From the NCBI RefSeq assembly GCF_041053105.1, contig NZ_CP163444.1, positions 7,410,501-7,474,500 on the forward strand: a stretch of DNA of 64,000 bases, in the 5' to 3' direction. This document shows, piece after piece, positions 1 to 7,845 of this stretch. The DNA comes from Streptomyces sp. R44. Lineage in GTDB: Bacteria > Actinomycetota > Actinomycetes > Streptomycetales > Streptomycetaceae. Every line of letters starts with the position of its first letter. The stretch's first letter is position 1. The position numbers and the translations under genes were made by a program. The notes beneath the pieces were generated by a model that saw only the letters and a list, made by a program, of their open reading frames with translations, was not told where the DNA came from and made no database searches.

Positions 1-747
1 CTGCTCGTCGCGGAGGCTGTCGAGGATCCGGACGAGCGCGGCGAGTGCGTCGGGTGCCGGGCCGCCGAACATCCCGGAGTGCATCTCGCCCTTGAGGGTG
101 GAGACCGTCACGACGACATGGGTGAGCCCGCGCAGCGAGGTGGTGGCGGTGGGCAGGCCGAGCGCGAAGTTGCCGGTGTCGCAGACCAACAGGGTGTCGG
201 CGGCGAACAGTTCGGGCCGCAGCGGCACGAGCTGCTCAAGACCGCCCGTCCCCTGCTCCTCCGAACCCTCCGCCACGAACTTGATGTTCACCGGGAAGCC
301 CCGGCCCTCCGGCCCGCCGAGCGCGCGCAGCGCCGTCAGATGCATCGCGATGTTGCCCTTGCAGTCGGCGGCGCCGCGCCCGTACCAGCGCCCGTCGCGC
401 TCGGTCAGCTCGAAGGGCGGCGTCCGCCAGGCGACGTCGTCGAGGGGCGGCTGGACGTCGTAGTGGCAGTAGAGCAGCACCGTCGGTGCCCCTTCGGGGC
501 CCGGAGCGTGTCCCACCACCGCGTCCGTGCCGTCCGGGGTCGTCACCCGGCGCATGTCGCGGAGCCCCGCCTCCGTGAAGGCCCGGACGAGGAAGTCGGC
601 GGCCTTCGCGCACTCCTCGGGCGGGAACTGACGCGGGTCGGCGACCGAGCGCAGTGCCACCAGCGCGGTGAGGTCCTCCTTCGCCCGGGGCATCAGCGCC
701 CGGACCCTCTCCCGCAGGGCTGCGGTCTCGGGGGACTCGGCGGACAT
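1..747 (-). CDS. M20 family dipeptidase, C-terminus beyond the window
   Basis: This is a cytoplasmic zinc metallopeptidase of the M20 (ArgE/DapE/CPG2, dipeptidase) family, which hydrolyses dipeptides or N-acyl amino acids. The first 249 residues are in the window. They show HYDVQPP (His95 and Asp97, first metal-binding segment), a GRGAADCKGN segment near residue 130 that supplies the bridging Asp, and an EGSEEQGT segment near 165 with the catalytic Glu pair. The ATG at 747 is followed directly by MSAESPE, and no good start lies upstream. The family usually has about 450 residues, so nearly half is missing off the left edge. The family call is firm; the substrate is not known. Confidence 0.9.
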   Translation of the reverse strand, partial: MSAESPETAALRERVRALMPRAKEDLTALVALRSVADPRQFPPEECAKAADFLVRAFTEAGLRDMRRVTTPDGTDAVVGHAPGPEGAPTVLLYCHYDVQPPLDDVAWRTPPFELTERDGRWYGRGAADCKGNIAMHLTALRALGGPEGRGFPVNIKFVAEGSEEQGTGGLEQLVPLRPELFAADTLLVCDTGNFALGLPTATTSLRGLTHVVVTVSTLKGEMHSGMFGGPAPDALAALVRILDSLRDEQ

Positions 748-918
748 GCGTACCCACTTCCCTCGGGGACGAAAGCCCACTCAGTCAAGCAACAGTGGGC
801 GTTCGCCGCAAAACATGACTCAAGTGGACTATTCCGGGTGGGGTTCGGAGGGCGCCCGGGAGCCGCCGGGACCAGAGTGGACGACGTACGCCTCCGCCTC
901 CCGCACCTGGAGAACCTC

Positions 919-1470
919 ATGTCCCACCCCAACCGACGCGATCTCGGGCTGCTCGTGCTGAGGGTCGGCACGGGTGCCGTGCTCGCCGCGCACGGCACGC
1001 AGAAGCTCCTCGGCTGGTTCGGGGGCGGCGGCATCGAGGGCACCACCAAGGCGATGGAGGCCATGGGCTTCAACCCGGGCCGCGAGAGCGCGATCGCCGC
1101 CGGTCTCGGCGAGGCGGGCGGCGGAGCACTGCTCGCCCTCGGCCTGGCCACCCCGGTCGCCGGTGCCGCCGCGGCCGGCGCCATGGCGGGAGCCGTCTCC
1201 GTGCACGCCCCCTCCGGCTTCTTCGCCATGTCCGGCGGCTACGAGTACCCGGCCTTCCTCGGCTTCACGGCCGCCGCGATCGGCATCGCCGGCGCCGGAC
1301 GGTACTCCCTCGACCACGCCACCGGGCACGTCCTCGACCGCCCCTGGGTGGTGGTCACCGCCTTCCTCGGCACGGCGATCGCCGCCGCGGCCGTCGTCGG
1401 CCGCCGCGCCGTCGAACAGGCCTCCCCCGCACCGGAACCCGACCCGGGCCCCGGCCCGGAAGCCGCCTAG
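919..1470 (+). CDS. DoxX family membrane protein
   Basis: This 183-residue integral membrane protein belongs to the DoxX family, a poorly characterised group linked to membrane redox or detoxification roles. It begins RDLGLLVLRVGTGAVLAAHG followed by QKLLGWFGGGG, the usual DoxX opening helix and glycine-rich turn. Three further hydrophobic segments follow, at about residues 55-85, 100-120 and 140-160, then a Pro/Glu-rich tail. The ATG at 919 has GGAGAA just upstream. The same frame stays open far upstream, but that part has shadow-like composition, so the later start is chosen. It is transcribed away from the M20 peptidase, and the gap of about 170 bases should hold both promoters. Confidence 0.85.
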   Translation: MSHPNRRDLGLLVLRVGTGAVLAAHGTQKLLGWFGGGGIEGTTKAMEAMGFNPGRESAIAAGLGEAGGGALLALGLATPVAGAAAAGAMAGAVSVHAPSGFFAMSGGYEYPAFLGFTAAAIGIAGAGRYSLDHATGHVLDRPWVVVTAFLGTAIAAAAVVGRRAVEQASPAPEPDPGPGPEAA

Positions 1471-1552
1471 CAGGCACCTCTCGGGGGGACCCGCACGCGT
1501 CCGCCGCGCGGGAGGGTTAGGCTCGCCGCAGAGGAAGGGACGGGCGCCGCAC

Positions 1553-2464
1553 ATGAAGATCGATCTGACGGACACCGACTCCAGCAAGATCAACAAGGCG
1601 ATCCTGCAGGGGCGCAGGGCCGTCGGCACACCCGCCGTCGGCGCCGTGCTCACCCTCGTCATCGTCACCGACGAGGAGAACGCCTACGACTCCGTCAAGG
1701 CGGCCAACGAGGCCTCCCGGGAACACCCTTCCCGCACCCTCGTCGTCATCAAGCGCCACGCCCGCACCCCCCGGGAGCGCTACGAGACCCGGCTCGACGC
1801 CGAGGTCCGGCTCGGCACCGACGCCGGCTCGGGCGAGACGGTCCTGCTCCGGCTGTACGGCGAACTCGGCGCCCGCGCCGACTCCGTGGTCCTGCCCCTG
1901 CTGCTGCCCGACGCGCCCGTCGTCGTCTGGTGGCCGGTCGACGCCCCCGAGGTGCCCTCCCGGGACCCGCTGGGCTCGCTCGCGCAGCGGCGGATCACCG
2001 ACATGTACGCGGTCGAGGACCCGCTCGCCGCCCTGGAGCGCCGTGCCGCCTCGTACGCCCCCGGGGACACCGACCTCGCCTGGACGCGGCTCACCCCGTG
2101 GCGCTCGATGCTGGCCGCGGCCCTCGACCAGGCGCCGCTCACCGTCACCTCCGCCGCCGTCGAGAGCGAGGCGGAGAATCCCAGCGCCGAACTCCTGGCC
2201 CGCTGGTTCGAGGTCCGGCTCGGGGTCGCCGTCGACCGGGTCGTCACCGACGGCCCCGTCGTCACGGCCGTGCGCATGGGCACGGCCGACGGCGAGATCC
2301 GCATCGACCGGCCCGAGGGCCCGGTCGCGCGGCTCGCCATCCCCGGCCAGCCCGGCCGGGTCCTCGCGCTGAAGGTCCGGACCACCGCGGAGCTGATCGC
2401 CGAGGAGCTCCGCCGCCTGGACCCGGACGAGGCCTATGCGGCGGCACTGCGGGGGCGCGCCTGA
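1553..2464 (+). CDS. opcA: OpcA, glucose-6-phosphate dehydrogenase assembly protein
   Basis: OpcA activates or assembles glucose-6-phosphate dehydrogenase, the entry enzyme of the oxidative pentose phosphate pathway. The 303-residue product starts MKIDLTDTDSSKINKAI and contains the family signatures LTLVIVTDE near residue 37, VVVWWPVDAP near residue 125 and a late RVLALKVRTTAELIAEELRR segment. In actinobacteria opcA normally sits between zwf and pgl. Here no pentose-phosphate gene is adjacent, so this looks like a second, stand-alone paralog. It ends just before a large palindromic element that separates it from a convergent methyltransferase gene. Confidence 0.88.
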   Translation: MKIDLTDTDSSKINKAILQGRRAVGTPAVGAVLTLVIVTDEENAYDSVKAANEASREHPSRTLVVIKRHARTPRERYETRLDAEVRLGTDAGSGETVLLRLYGELGARADSVVLPLLLPDAPVVVWWPVDAPEVPSRDPLGSLAQRRITDMYAVEDPLAALERRAASYAPGDTDLAWTRLTPWRSMLAAALDQAPLTVTSAAVESEAENPSAELLARWFEVRLGVAVDRVVTDGPVVTAVRMGTADGEIRIDRPEGPVARLAIPGQPGRVLALKVRTTAELIAEELRRLDPDEAYAAALRGRA

Positions 2465-2477
2465 ACCGCCGACCCCC

Positions 2478-2682
2478 GTGTGGGCAATCGTCCCGCTGGG
2501 CGGGACGGGTGGGCACACGGGACGGCGCCCTCTAGCGGCGCCTCCGCGTTCCGAGCCTGGACCCGCACCCGATGCGCGGCGCACGCGTGGTGCGGGTCCA
2601 GTTGCGTAAGCCTCTGGCGCCGGCAAGGGCGCCGTCCGTTGTGCCCACCCGTTCCGCCCCTTGCGGAACGCATGCCCACAAC
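2478..2682. repeat. Inverted pair of a Streptomyces-type intergenic repeat with central hairpin
   Basis: Two related units lie in opposite orientation. Unit A is at 2478-2542. Unit B, at 2616-2682, reads almost the same on the minus strand. Both contain a TGGGC core, a small GTTCCGC/GCGGAAC-type hairpin, GGGTGGGCAC and GACGGCGCC. Between them CTGGACCCGCACC (2557-2569) pairs with GGTGCGGGTCCAG (2589-2601). The whole 205-base block can fold as nested stems. It separates two convergent genes, so it can act as a bidirectional terminator. From memory such units recur in Streptomyces intergenic regions; that needs a genome search. Confidence 0.75.
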
Positions 2683-2702
2683 GGGCGGGGCGCGGGCCCG
2701 GG

Positions 2703-3473
2703 TCAGGTCCCTCGTGTGAACAGCAGCACGACGTCCGCCCCCCGCCTCACCCGGGGGACGTCCGGGTTCGGCAGGGCGAGCAGGCGTGACCTGGTCTCGT
2801 CCACCAGGCGCGTGGCCTCGCCGCCGACCGCCCAGGCGCCGGTGAACAGGCCGCGGGAGAGCGACGCGGCCATCGCCCGCGGTGACACCTGGAACGACGT
2901 GGGCCGCTCCGAGGCCGTCCCCTCGTAGACGAGGCCGTGGGCCGCGGCGATCGGGGCCAGCCACTCCGGGCCGTCGCGGCGGCTGCCCTCCGGATCGAGT
3001 CGGTTCTCCAACTCCCCGACGAGGAGGCCGATGTCGTCCGTCGGGCGCGTTCCGCCCGCCGGGATGACCAGATAGCGCCCGCCCGGCCGCAGGACCCGTC
3101 CGACCTCGGCCAGGACGGCCCGGTTGTCCGGTCCGGCGTGCAGCAGCCACGTCGACACCGCCTGGTCCACCGACCCGCTCTGTACCGGCAGCCGGCAGGC
3201 GTCGGCCACCGCGACCCGTGCGCCGAGCCGGTCCTTCGCCCGGGCGAGCATGCCGGGCGAGAGGTCGAGTCCGTGCACCGTGTGCCCGAGCGAGGTCAGT
3301 TCGGCCGCGACGATGCCCGTGCCCACGCCGATGTCGAGCACCGGGCGCGCAGGGTCGAGCAGCGGTGCCAGCATCCGGGCGAAACCCGCCGCCCGTTCCG
3401 TACCGCCGCGCGACTCGTCGTACTTCGGCGCGATCTCGTCGAACTCCGCGACCGACACCGTCCTCCCCCTCAC
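2703..3473 (-). CDS. Class I SAM-dependent methyltransferase
   Basis: This 256-residue protein has a Methyltransf_11-type Rossmann core. Motif I is VLDIGVGTGIVAAEL near residue 46, followed by the acidic HGLDLSPGM loop, VAVADACRLP and the post-motif LAEVGRVLRPGGRYLV. Methylation substrate is unknown. The GTG start at 3473 overlaps the stop of the upstream P450 gene by four bases (GTGA), so the two are translationally coupled. A second GTG at 3458, behind GGGGGAGG, is a possible alternative start that would shorten the product by five residues. Coupling to a P450 that diverges from the crosslinking P450 and its pentapeptide makes it a candidate tailoring enzyme, which is inference. Confidence 0.87.
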   Translation of the reverse strand: MRGRTVSVAEFDEIAPKYDESRGGTERAAGFARMLAPLLDPARPVLDIGVGTGIVAAELTSLGHTVHGLDLSPGMLARAKDRLGARVAVADACRLPVQSGSVDQAVSTWLLHAGPDNRAVLAEVGRVLRPGGRYLVIPAGGTRPTDDIGLLVGELENRLDPEGSRRDGPEWLAPIAAAHGLVYEGTASERPTSFQVSPRAMAASLSRGLFTGAWAVGGEATRLVDETRSRLLALPNPDVPRVRRGADVVLLFTRGT

Positions 3474-4696
3474 GCCTGCGGGGTGAAGGTCACCGGCAGC
3501 GTCGCCATGCCGCGCAGGATGCCCTCGCGCCGGCTCAGGTCCGCGTCCGGATCGGCGAGCCGGAGGTCGGGGAAGCGCCGCAGCAGGGTGCCGATCGCGA
3601 TCCTGGCCTCCGCGCGGGCGAGCGGGGCGCCCAGGCAGAAGTGCACACCATGGCCGAAAGCGAGCTGTTGCGGCACCTCGCGGCGGGCCACGTCGAGGAT
3701 GTCGGGACGGTCGTAGCGCGCCGGGTCGCGGTTGGCCGCGGCGAGTCCGATGATGATCATCTCGCCGGGCGGCACGGTGACCCCGCCGATCTCGTACGCG
3801 TCGACGGTGAAGCGCGCGACGCCCCGGCTCACCGGCCCCTCGTAGCGCAGGAGTTCCTCGATCGCGCCGGGCAGCAGCGAGGGGTCGTCGCGCAGCGCGG
3901 CGAACTGCTCGGGGTGGCGCAGGAGGGCGTGGACGCCGTTCGCGATGAGGCTCGCCGTCGTCTCGTGGCCGGCGAGCGTGAGCAGGATGGCCATGGCCGT
4001 CAGCTCGCGGTCGCTGATCTTCTCCTCGGCCTGCGCGGCACAGAGCGCGCTCAGCAGATCGTCCTTCGGGTCCGCCTTGCGCGCGGCGATCAACGGCTCG
4101 AAGAACTCGGTGAGTTCGGCTCGCGCCCGGGCTCCCTTGGCGAGTCGCTCGGGGGTGTTCGGCGGCATGATGAGGCCGACCGCGAGGCGGGCGAAGTCCG
4201 GCTGCCCCTCGGCCGGGATGCCGATGAGCTCGCTGAGCACGGCCATCGGCAGCGGCAGGGCGAACTCGGAGACCAGATCGGCCGATCCGCGCGCGGCGAT
4301 CGCGTCGAGGAAGGCGTCGGTGTGCGCCTGGACGCGCGGCGCGAGCGCCTCCACGCGGCGGAAGGTGAAGGCCTTCGAGACGAGGTTGCGCAGCCGGGTG
4401 TGGTCCTCGCCGTTGGCCACGAGCATGCTGGCCATCAGGACGTTGGTGCGCTCCTGGTGGGCCATCTCCTCCTCGAGGCCGTTGACCCCGACGGGGCTGC
4501 TGCTGAGGCGCGGGTCGGTGAGCGCGGCCACCGCCTCGTCGTAGCCCGTGACCATCCAGACTTCAAGGGTGGGATTCAGCCGGACGCGCTGGACGACGCC
4601 GTGCTCACGGATGCGTTCGAAAAGCGGGTAGGGGTTGGGCTGTTGAGCGACGTTTACCGGGACATCGTGAACGATTGTCTGGTCTTGACCGGTCAT
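3470..4696 (-). CDS. Cytochrome P450 (CYP107-like), coupled to methyltransferase
   Basis: This is a complete 408-residue soluble bacterial P450 monooxygenase. It has the I-helix oxygen-activation motif LAGHETT, the K-helix ExxR in EELLRYEG, and the heme-thiolate loop FGHGVHFCLGAPLARAE. All key residues are intact, so it should be an active hydroxylase or oxidase needing ferredoxin partners that are not encoded nearby. The ATG at 4696 has GGGGAG about nine bases upstream. It is divergent from a second P450 at 4935 and overlaps the downstream methyltransferase by four bases. Substrate is unknown; CYP107-type enzymes usually act on secondary metabolites. Confidence 0.93.
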   Translation of the reverse strand: MTGQDQTIVHDVPVNVAQQPNPYPLFERIREHGVVQRVRLNPTLEVWMVTGYDEAVAALTDPRLSSSPVGVNGLEEEMAHQERTNVLMASMLVANGEDHTRLRNLVSKAFTFRRVEALAPRVQAHTDAFLDAIAARGSADLVSEFALPLPMAVLSELIGIPAEGQPDFARLAVGLIMPPNTPERLAKGARARAELTEFFEPLIAARKADPKDDLLSALCAAQAEEKISDRELTAMAILLTLAGHETTASLIANGVHALLRHPEQFAALRDDPSLLPGAIEELLRYEGPVSRGVARFTVDAYEIGGVTVPPGEMIIIGLAAANRDPARYDRPDILDVARREVPQQLAFGHGVHFCLGAPLARAEARIAIGTLLRRFPDLRLADPDADLSRREGILRGMATLPVTFTPQA

Positions 4697-4934
4697 CTTC
4701 CGTAACTCCCCGAAGCTTTGTGAAAGATCTGAGGCAGGTAGTCATACCAGCCACCCCAGTTGCGTGGTAGCGTCACCGGCGCTCGGCTCGGATGATGTAC
4801 GGGGAAGGACCGGCGAACCGCCGGTGAAGCACCAAACGAGGCGTTCCACCCACCGGTGTTCCGGCGTCTCGTTCGCTCGACTCGGAAAGCAGCCAAGGCC
4901 TCAACCAGGCCCGATGCACAGGGGGAGACGTTTC
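4697..4934. promoter_or_regulatory. Divergent promoter region between two P450 operons
   Basis: These 238 bases separate the two divergent P450 genes and must hold both promoters. The stretch near 4697-4745 is clearly lower in GC than its surroundings. On the minus strand an open frame ends at 4693 with its TGA overlapping the first P450's ATG. Its last 27 codons, from a GTG at 4776, encode an aromatic-rich tail including NWGGWYDYLPQIF. No convincing ribosome binding site precedes that GTG and the codon usage is not Streptomyces-like, so I do not call it a gene, but it deserves testing. Confidence 0.5.
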
Positions 4935-6125
4935 GTGGAGCAAGCGGCAGCCGTGGACCCGATTCTGGATCTGGCCCGTCCGTCGATCCTGCGGAACCCC
5001 TACCCGGCCTACGCCCGGCTGCGGGACAGCACCCCCGTCTTCTGGCACGAACTGCTCGGCTCCTGGGTCCTGACGCGCCACGCCGACTGCCTCGCCGTGC
5101 TCACCGACAGCAACCGTTTCGCCTCCGACTGGCGCCGCGCCGGCGAGGACATCCCCGCGCCGCTGCTCAGCGTCCAGACCCTCGACCCGCCGGAGCACAC
5201 GGCCATCCGGCACCTGCTGCTCGACGGCTTCCGCGCCCAGGACCGCCAGGCCCTGCACGACGGTCTGGAGCACCGGATCGCGGACCTGCTCGCCGAGCTG
5301 GCCGAGCGGCCCTCCTTCGACCTCGTCGGAGAGCTCGCCGAACCGGTCGCCCTCCGGTTCGTCACCGCCTTCCTCGGGGTCCCCGCGCCCGAACTCGACT
5401 GGTTCGTGCCCATGTCCCGTACCGTCGTCGACGGCATGGACGCCGGGCTCTGGCCCGAGAAGCACGAGCCGGCCGTCGCCGCCCGCGCCCGGCTCGCCGA
5501 GTACGCCGGAGGATGGCTCGCGGATCCACCCAAGGAAGGGCTGATCGCGTACGTCGCCGAGCACGCGGCGGACAGCGGCGTGGCAGAAACGGTTCTGCGG
5601 AACAGTCTGCGCGCGGTCCTCCACGCCGGATACGAATCCGCCTCCCGGCTCCTCGGCAACGCCGCGGCCGCCCTCCTCACCACCCCCGGCGCGCTCGCCG
5701 CGTTCCGGGCGAGCCCGGCCACGGCCGTGGACGAACTCATGCGGTACGACGCACCCGTCCAGGCGGACGCCCGGGTCTGCGTCACCGACACCGAACTGGG
5801 TGGCGTCACCCTCAAGGCGGGTGATCCGGTCACGCTCCTCCTGGGCGCGGCCAACCACGACCCGCTGCGGTTCGACCACCCCACAGAGCTGCGACTCGAC
5901 CGCGCCCCGAACCCGCACCTCGGGTTCGGACGCGGGGCCCATGCCTGTCTGGGCGCGTCCATGGCGATCCGGCTCGCCGGATCGGTCCTCGGGGCCCTGG
6001 CCAGGGACTACCCGGACGCACGGGCGGTCGCGGAACCGGACCACCGGCGCAATCTGACCCTCCGCGGTCTCGACCGCTTCGAGGTCACCCTGCGCCCACG
6101 AGCGGGGGAGGAGGTTCGACCATGA
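4935..6125 (+). CDS. Cytochrome P450, likely biarylitide-type peptide crosslinking enzyme
   Basis: This 396-residue P450 is complete: ExxR in DELMRYDA, and heme loop FGRGAHACLGAS with the cysteine ligand near residue 338. The I-helix is unusual, reading AGYESAS near residue 230 where most P450s have AGxE/DTT, so the conserved threonine is replaced by serine. The GTG start at 4935 follows GGGGGAGA with good spacing; an ATG at 4914 is a weaker alternative. The stop overlaps the ATG of a five-codon gene by four bases. In biarylitide pathways (BytO with BytA) a P450 couples two aromatic side chains of a pentapeptide such as MRYYH. The neighbouring peptide fits that pattern, so I infer the same role here. 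It could instead be an ordinary oxidase. Confidence 0.85.
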   Translation: MEQAAAVDPILDLARPSILRNPYPAYARLRDSTPVFWHELLGSWVLTRHADCLAVLTDSNRFASDWRRAGEDIPAPLLSVQTLDPPEHTAIRHLLLDGFRAQDRQALHDGLEHRIADLLAELAERPSFDLVGELAEPVALRFVTAFLGVPAPELDWFVPMSRTVVDGMDAGLWPEKHEPAVAARARLAEYAGGWLADPPKEGLIAYVAEHAADSGVAETVLRNSLRAVLHAGYESASRLLGNAAAALLTTPGALAAFRASPATAVDELMRYDAPVQADARVCVTDTELGGVTLKAGDPVTLLLGAANHDPLRFDHPTELRLDRAPNPHLGFGRGAHACLGASMAIRLAGSVLGALARDYPDARAVAEPDHRRNLTLRGLDRFEVTLRPRAGEEVRP

Positions 6126-6139
6126 AGTACTGGCACTGA
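6122..6139 (+). CDS. Five-codon minimal RiPP precursor gene, product MKYWH (biarylitide class)
   Basis: The sequence directly encodes Met-Lys-Tyr-Trp-His and a TGA stop in 18 bases. Its ATG overlaps the stop of the upstream P450 (ATGA), and a strong GGGGGAGGAGG ribosome binding site ends seven to eight bases before it, still inside the P450 reading frame. Biarylitide precursors (bytA) are 18-base genes of the form M-x-Y/F-x-H, for example MRYYH, placed beside a dedicated P450. Tyr3 and His5 here occupy the crosslinked positions, Lys2 replaces Arg and Trp4 replaces Tyr. The expected product is a cyclic Tyr-Trp-His tripeptide after P450 coupling and loss of the first two residues. Tandem placement after the P450, rather than before it, may also be a variation. 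Expression and product are unproven. Confidence 0.8.
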   Translation: MKYWH

Positions 6140-6208
6140 AACCAGCGAGCGTGACGCCCGTCCGGGAGGCGGGCGGCACGCCGGTGTACGGCTCACGTGC
6201 ACCCCGCC

Positions 6209-6240
6209 GGAGCCCGGGCCCGCTGCGCGGTCCGGGCTCC
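6209..6240 (+). terminator. GC-rich hairpin terminator after the pentapeptide gene
   Basis: GGAGCCCGG (6209-6217) pairs perfectly with CCGGGCTCC (6232-6240) around a 14-base loop. It lies 70 bases past the pentapeptide stop and just before the end of the convergent esterase gene, so it can stop transcription from both sides. There is no U-tract, as is common in Streptomyces. Confidence 0.7.
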
Positions 6241-6251
6241 GGCCCCTTCCG

Positions 6252-7220
6252 CTACCGGAGCCTCCCCGGCAGCCAGCGGAGCTGCGCCGCCTGCTGGAAC
6301 GTTCCGCCGCCCTCGTGGTCGTTGAAGTCGTACAGCTCGATCGCCTTCTCCTCCGCGGCGTACGCGTTGAAGGCCGCGAACACCGTCGACGGCGGGCACG
6401 TCTCGTCCTCCAGGGCCGTCGAGAACAGGGCCGGGGCCGTGGCGCGGGCCGCGAAGTGGACGCCGTCGAAATAGGCGAGGGTCTCCCTGACCCGCTGCAC
6501 CCGGCCGCGGTGCGTCTTCAGGTAGTTGCCTATCTCGCGGTACGGCATGCGGTCCGTGATCGTCGTCGCGCGCGGGAAATCGCACAGGAACGGGACGTCC
6601 GGCGCGACCGCCACCAGATTCCGCACGAGACCCGCCACCGCCAGCGTGATGCCGCCGCCCTGGCTCCCACCCGTCACCGCCGTACGCCCCGCGTCCACCA
6701 GGGGATGCGAGCGGGCCGCCTCGACGGCGCGCACCGCGTCCGTGAAGACCCGCCGGTAGTAGTAGGCGTACGGGTCCTCGACGCCGCGCGTCATGAAGCC
6801 CGGGAACGAGGGCGCGCTGCCCACCGGATCCGGGGTGTCGCCGGTGGCCCAGCCGCTGCCCTGCCCGCGCGTGTCCATCACGAAGTGCGCGAACCCGGCC
6901 GAGGCCCAGAGCAGATGCGTGTGCGGAAGGCCCCGCCCGCCGCCGTACCCGAGGAACTCCACCACCACGGGCAGCGGTTCGGACGTCCCGGCCGGCAGCA
7001 CGAACCACCCCTTGACCGGGTGCCCGCCGAACCCCGCGAAGGTCACGTCGTACACCTCCACCGTGGCCAGCCCCGTCGCCACGGGCTCGAAACGTGCGTC
7101 CAGCTCGTGCGCGCGGGCCTCGTCGAGGGTCTTCGTCCAGAAGGCGTCGAAGTCCTCGGGCTCCACCGACGCGCTGCGGTAGGTGCGGAGCCGGTCGACG
7201 GACAGGTCGAACTGAGTCAT
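6252..7220 (-). CDS. Acetylxylan esterase / cephalosporin-C deacetylase family (CE7)
   Basis: This 322-residue alpha/beta hydrolase of the AXE1/CE7 family deacetylates xylo-oligosaccharides and related esters in the cytoplasm. The nucleophile lies in VTGGSQGGG, the acid in ALEDETCPPS, and the histidine in DFNDHEGGG. The oxyanion-region pattern VMDTRGQGSGW is also typical. Length matches the family (about 320), and there is no signal peptide, as is normal. The ATG at 7220 gives MTQFDLSVDRLR, the usual family start; the frame is open further upstream but that part looks non-coding. It is monocistronic and convergent with the P450/pentapeptide unit. Confidence 0.92.
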   Translation of the reverse strand: MTQFDLSVDRLRTYRSASVEPEDFDAFWTKTLDEARAHELDARFEPVATGLATVEVYDVTFAGFGGHPVKGWFVLPAGTSEPLPVVVEFLGYGGGRGLPHTHLLWASAGFAHFVMDTRGQGSGWATGDTPDPVGSAPSFPGFMTRGVEDPYAYYYRRVFTDAVRAVEAARSHPLVDAGRTAVTGGSQGGGITLAVAGLVRNLVAVAPDVPFLCDFPRATTITDRMPYREIGNYLKTHRGRVQRVRETLAYFDGVHFAARATAPALFSTALEDETCPPSTVFAAFNAYAAEEKAIELYDFNDHEGGGTFQQAAQLRWLPGRLR

Positions 7221-7474
7221 GGAAACCGCCTGGTGAGTGAGGCTTTGTTCGAAATACCGACCGGTCGCCCCGGCCGCTCCCACCCTAGGGCGCGCCCCCG
7301 GCGATTCATATACGTGAACCCTCCGGGGTCCGGCCGGGGTCCGCCCGGGCGGACACTCCGCGCGGTGAACGCCGCGAGAACACCACCTGGCCGTCAGTCG
7401 TGACATCCTCGGACGAACCGCCCACGCCGACGTCCCGCTGTGGGCTTTCCTCGTCTCCTGTGCGGAGGGATGCC

Positions 7475-7756
7475 TTGCTCATCAGTCACGCCGTACGTCA
7501 CGACGCCCTGCACGTGACGCTCCACCGGGACCTGGACGTCACGAACCGCGCCGCGGCCGCCCTCCAGATCCAGGCCCTCGTCCAGGAGCACCGGCCCGCC
7601 CGGGTCGTCATCGCCGTCCCGGCCGCCGACCCCAGCCCCGCCACCCTCAGCGCCCTCGCCCGCGCCCACCGGATGTGCGCGGGCCTCGGCGTGCCCCTGA
7701 CGCTCAGCGGCGCCAGCGACCGCACCTGCCGCCTCCTGGACGCCAACAGCGCCTGA
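7475..7756 (+). CDS. STAS-domain-like protein, anti-sigma factor antagonist type
   Basis: This is a short cytoplasmic protein of about 93 residues with an alternating beta-alpha pattern (ALHVTLHRDLDVTNRAAAA, then RVVIAVPA and GVPLTLSG) resembling STAS anti-anti-sigma proteins. The usual phosphorylatable DS-G motif is not evident. The region corresponding to it reads VPAADPSPATLSAL, so regulation by a serine kinase is uncertain. The TTG at 7475 follows GGAGGG at ideal spacing and is preferred; a GTG at 7400 in the same frame would add 25 residues. It is followed closely by the CHAT protein gene and may be cotranscribed with it. Confidence 0.55.
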   Translation: MLISHAVRHDALHVTLHRDLDVTNRAAAALQIQALVQEHRPARVVIAVPAADPSPATLSALARAHRMCAGLGVPLTLSGASDRTCRLLDANSA

Positions 7757-7845
7757 GACGGCGGGGCCGGGCCCGTTGCCCCCCTCCTGCGCGGGGGATC
7801 CAGAATGATCCCATCGGCCGGTCCGGAACGATGGAGGCAACACCT

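Noticed and set aside
79..918. N-terminal extension of the DoxX gene
   Set aside because: It is antisense to the M20 peptidase and has shadow composition; the ATG at 919 has its own ribosome binding site.
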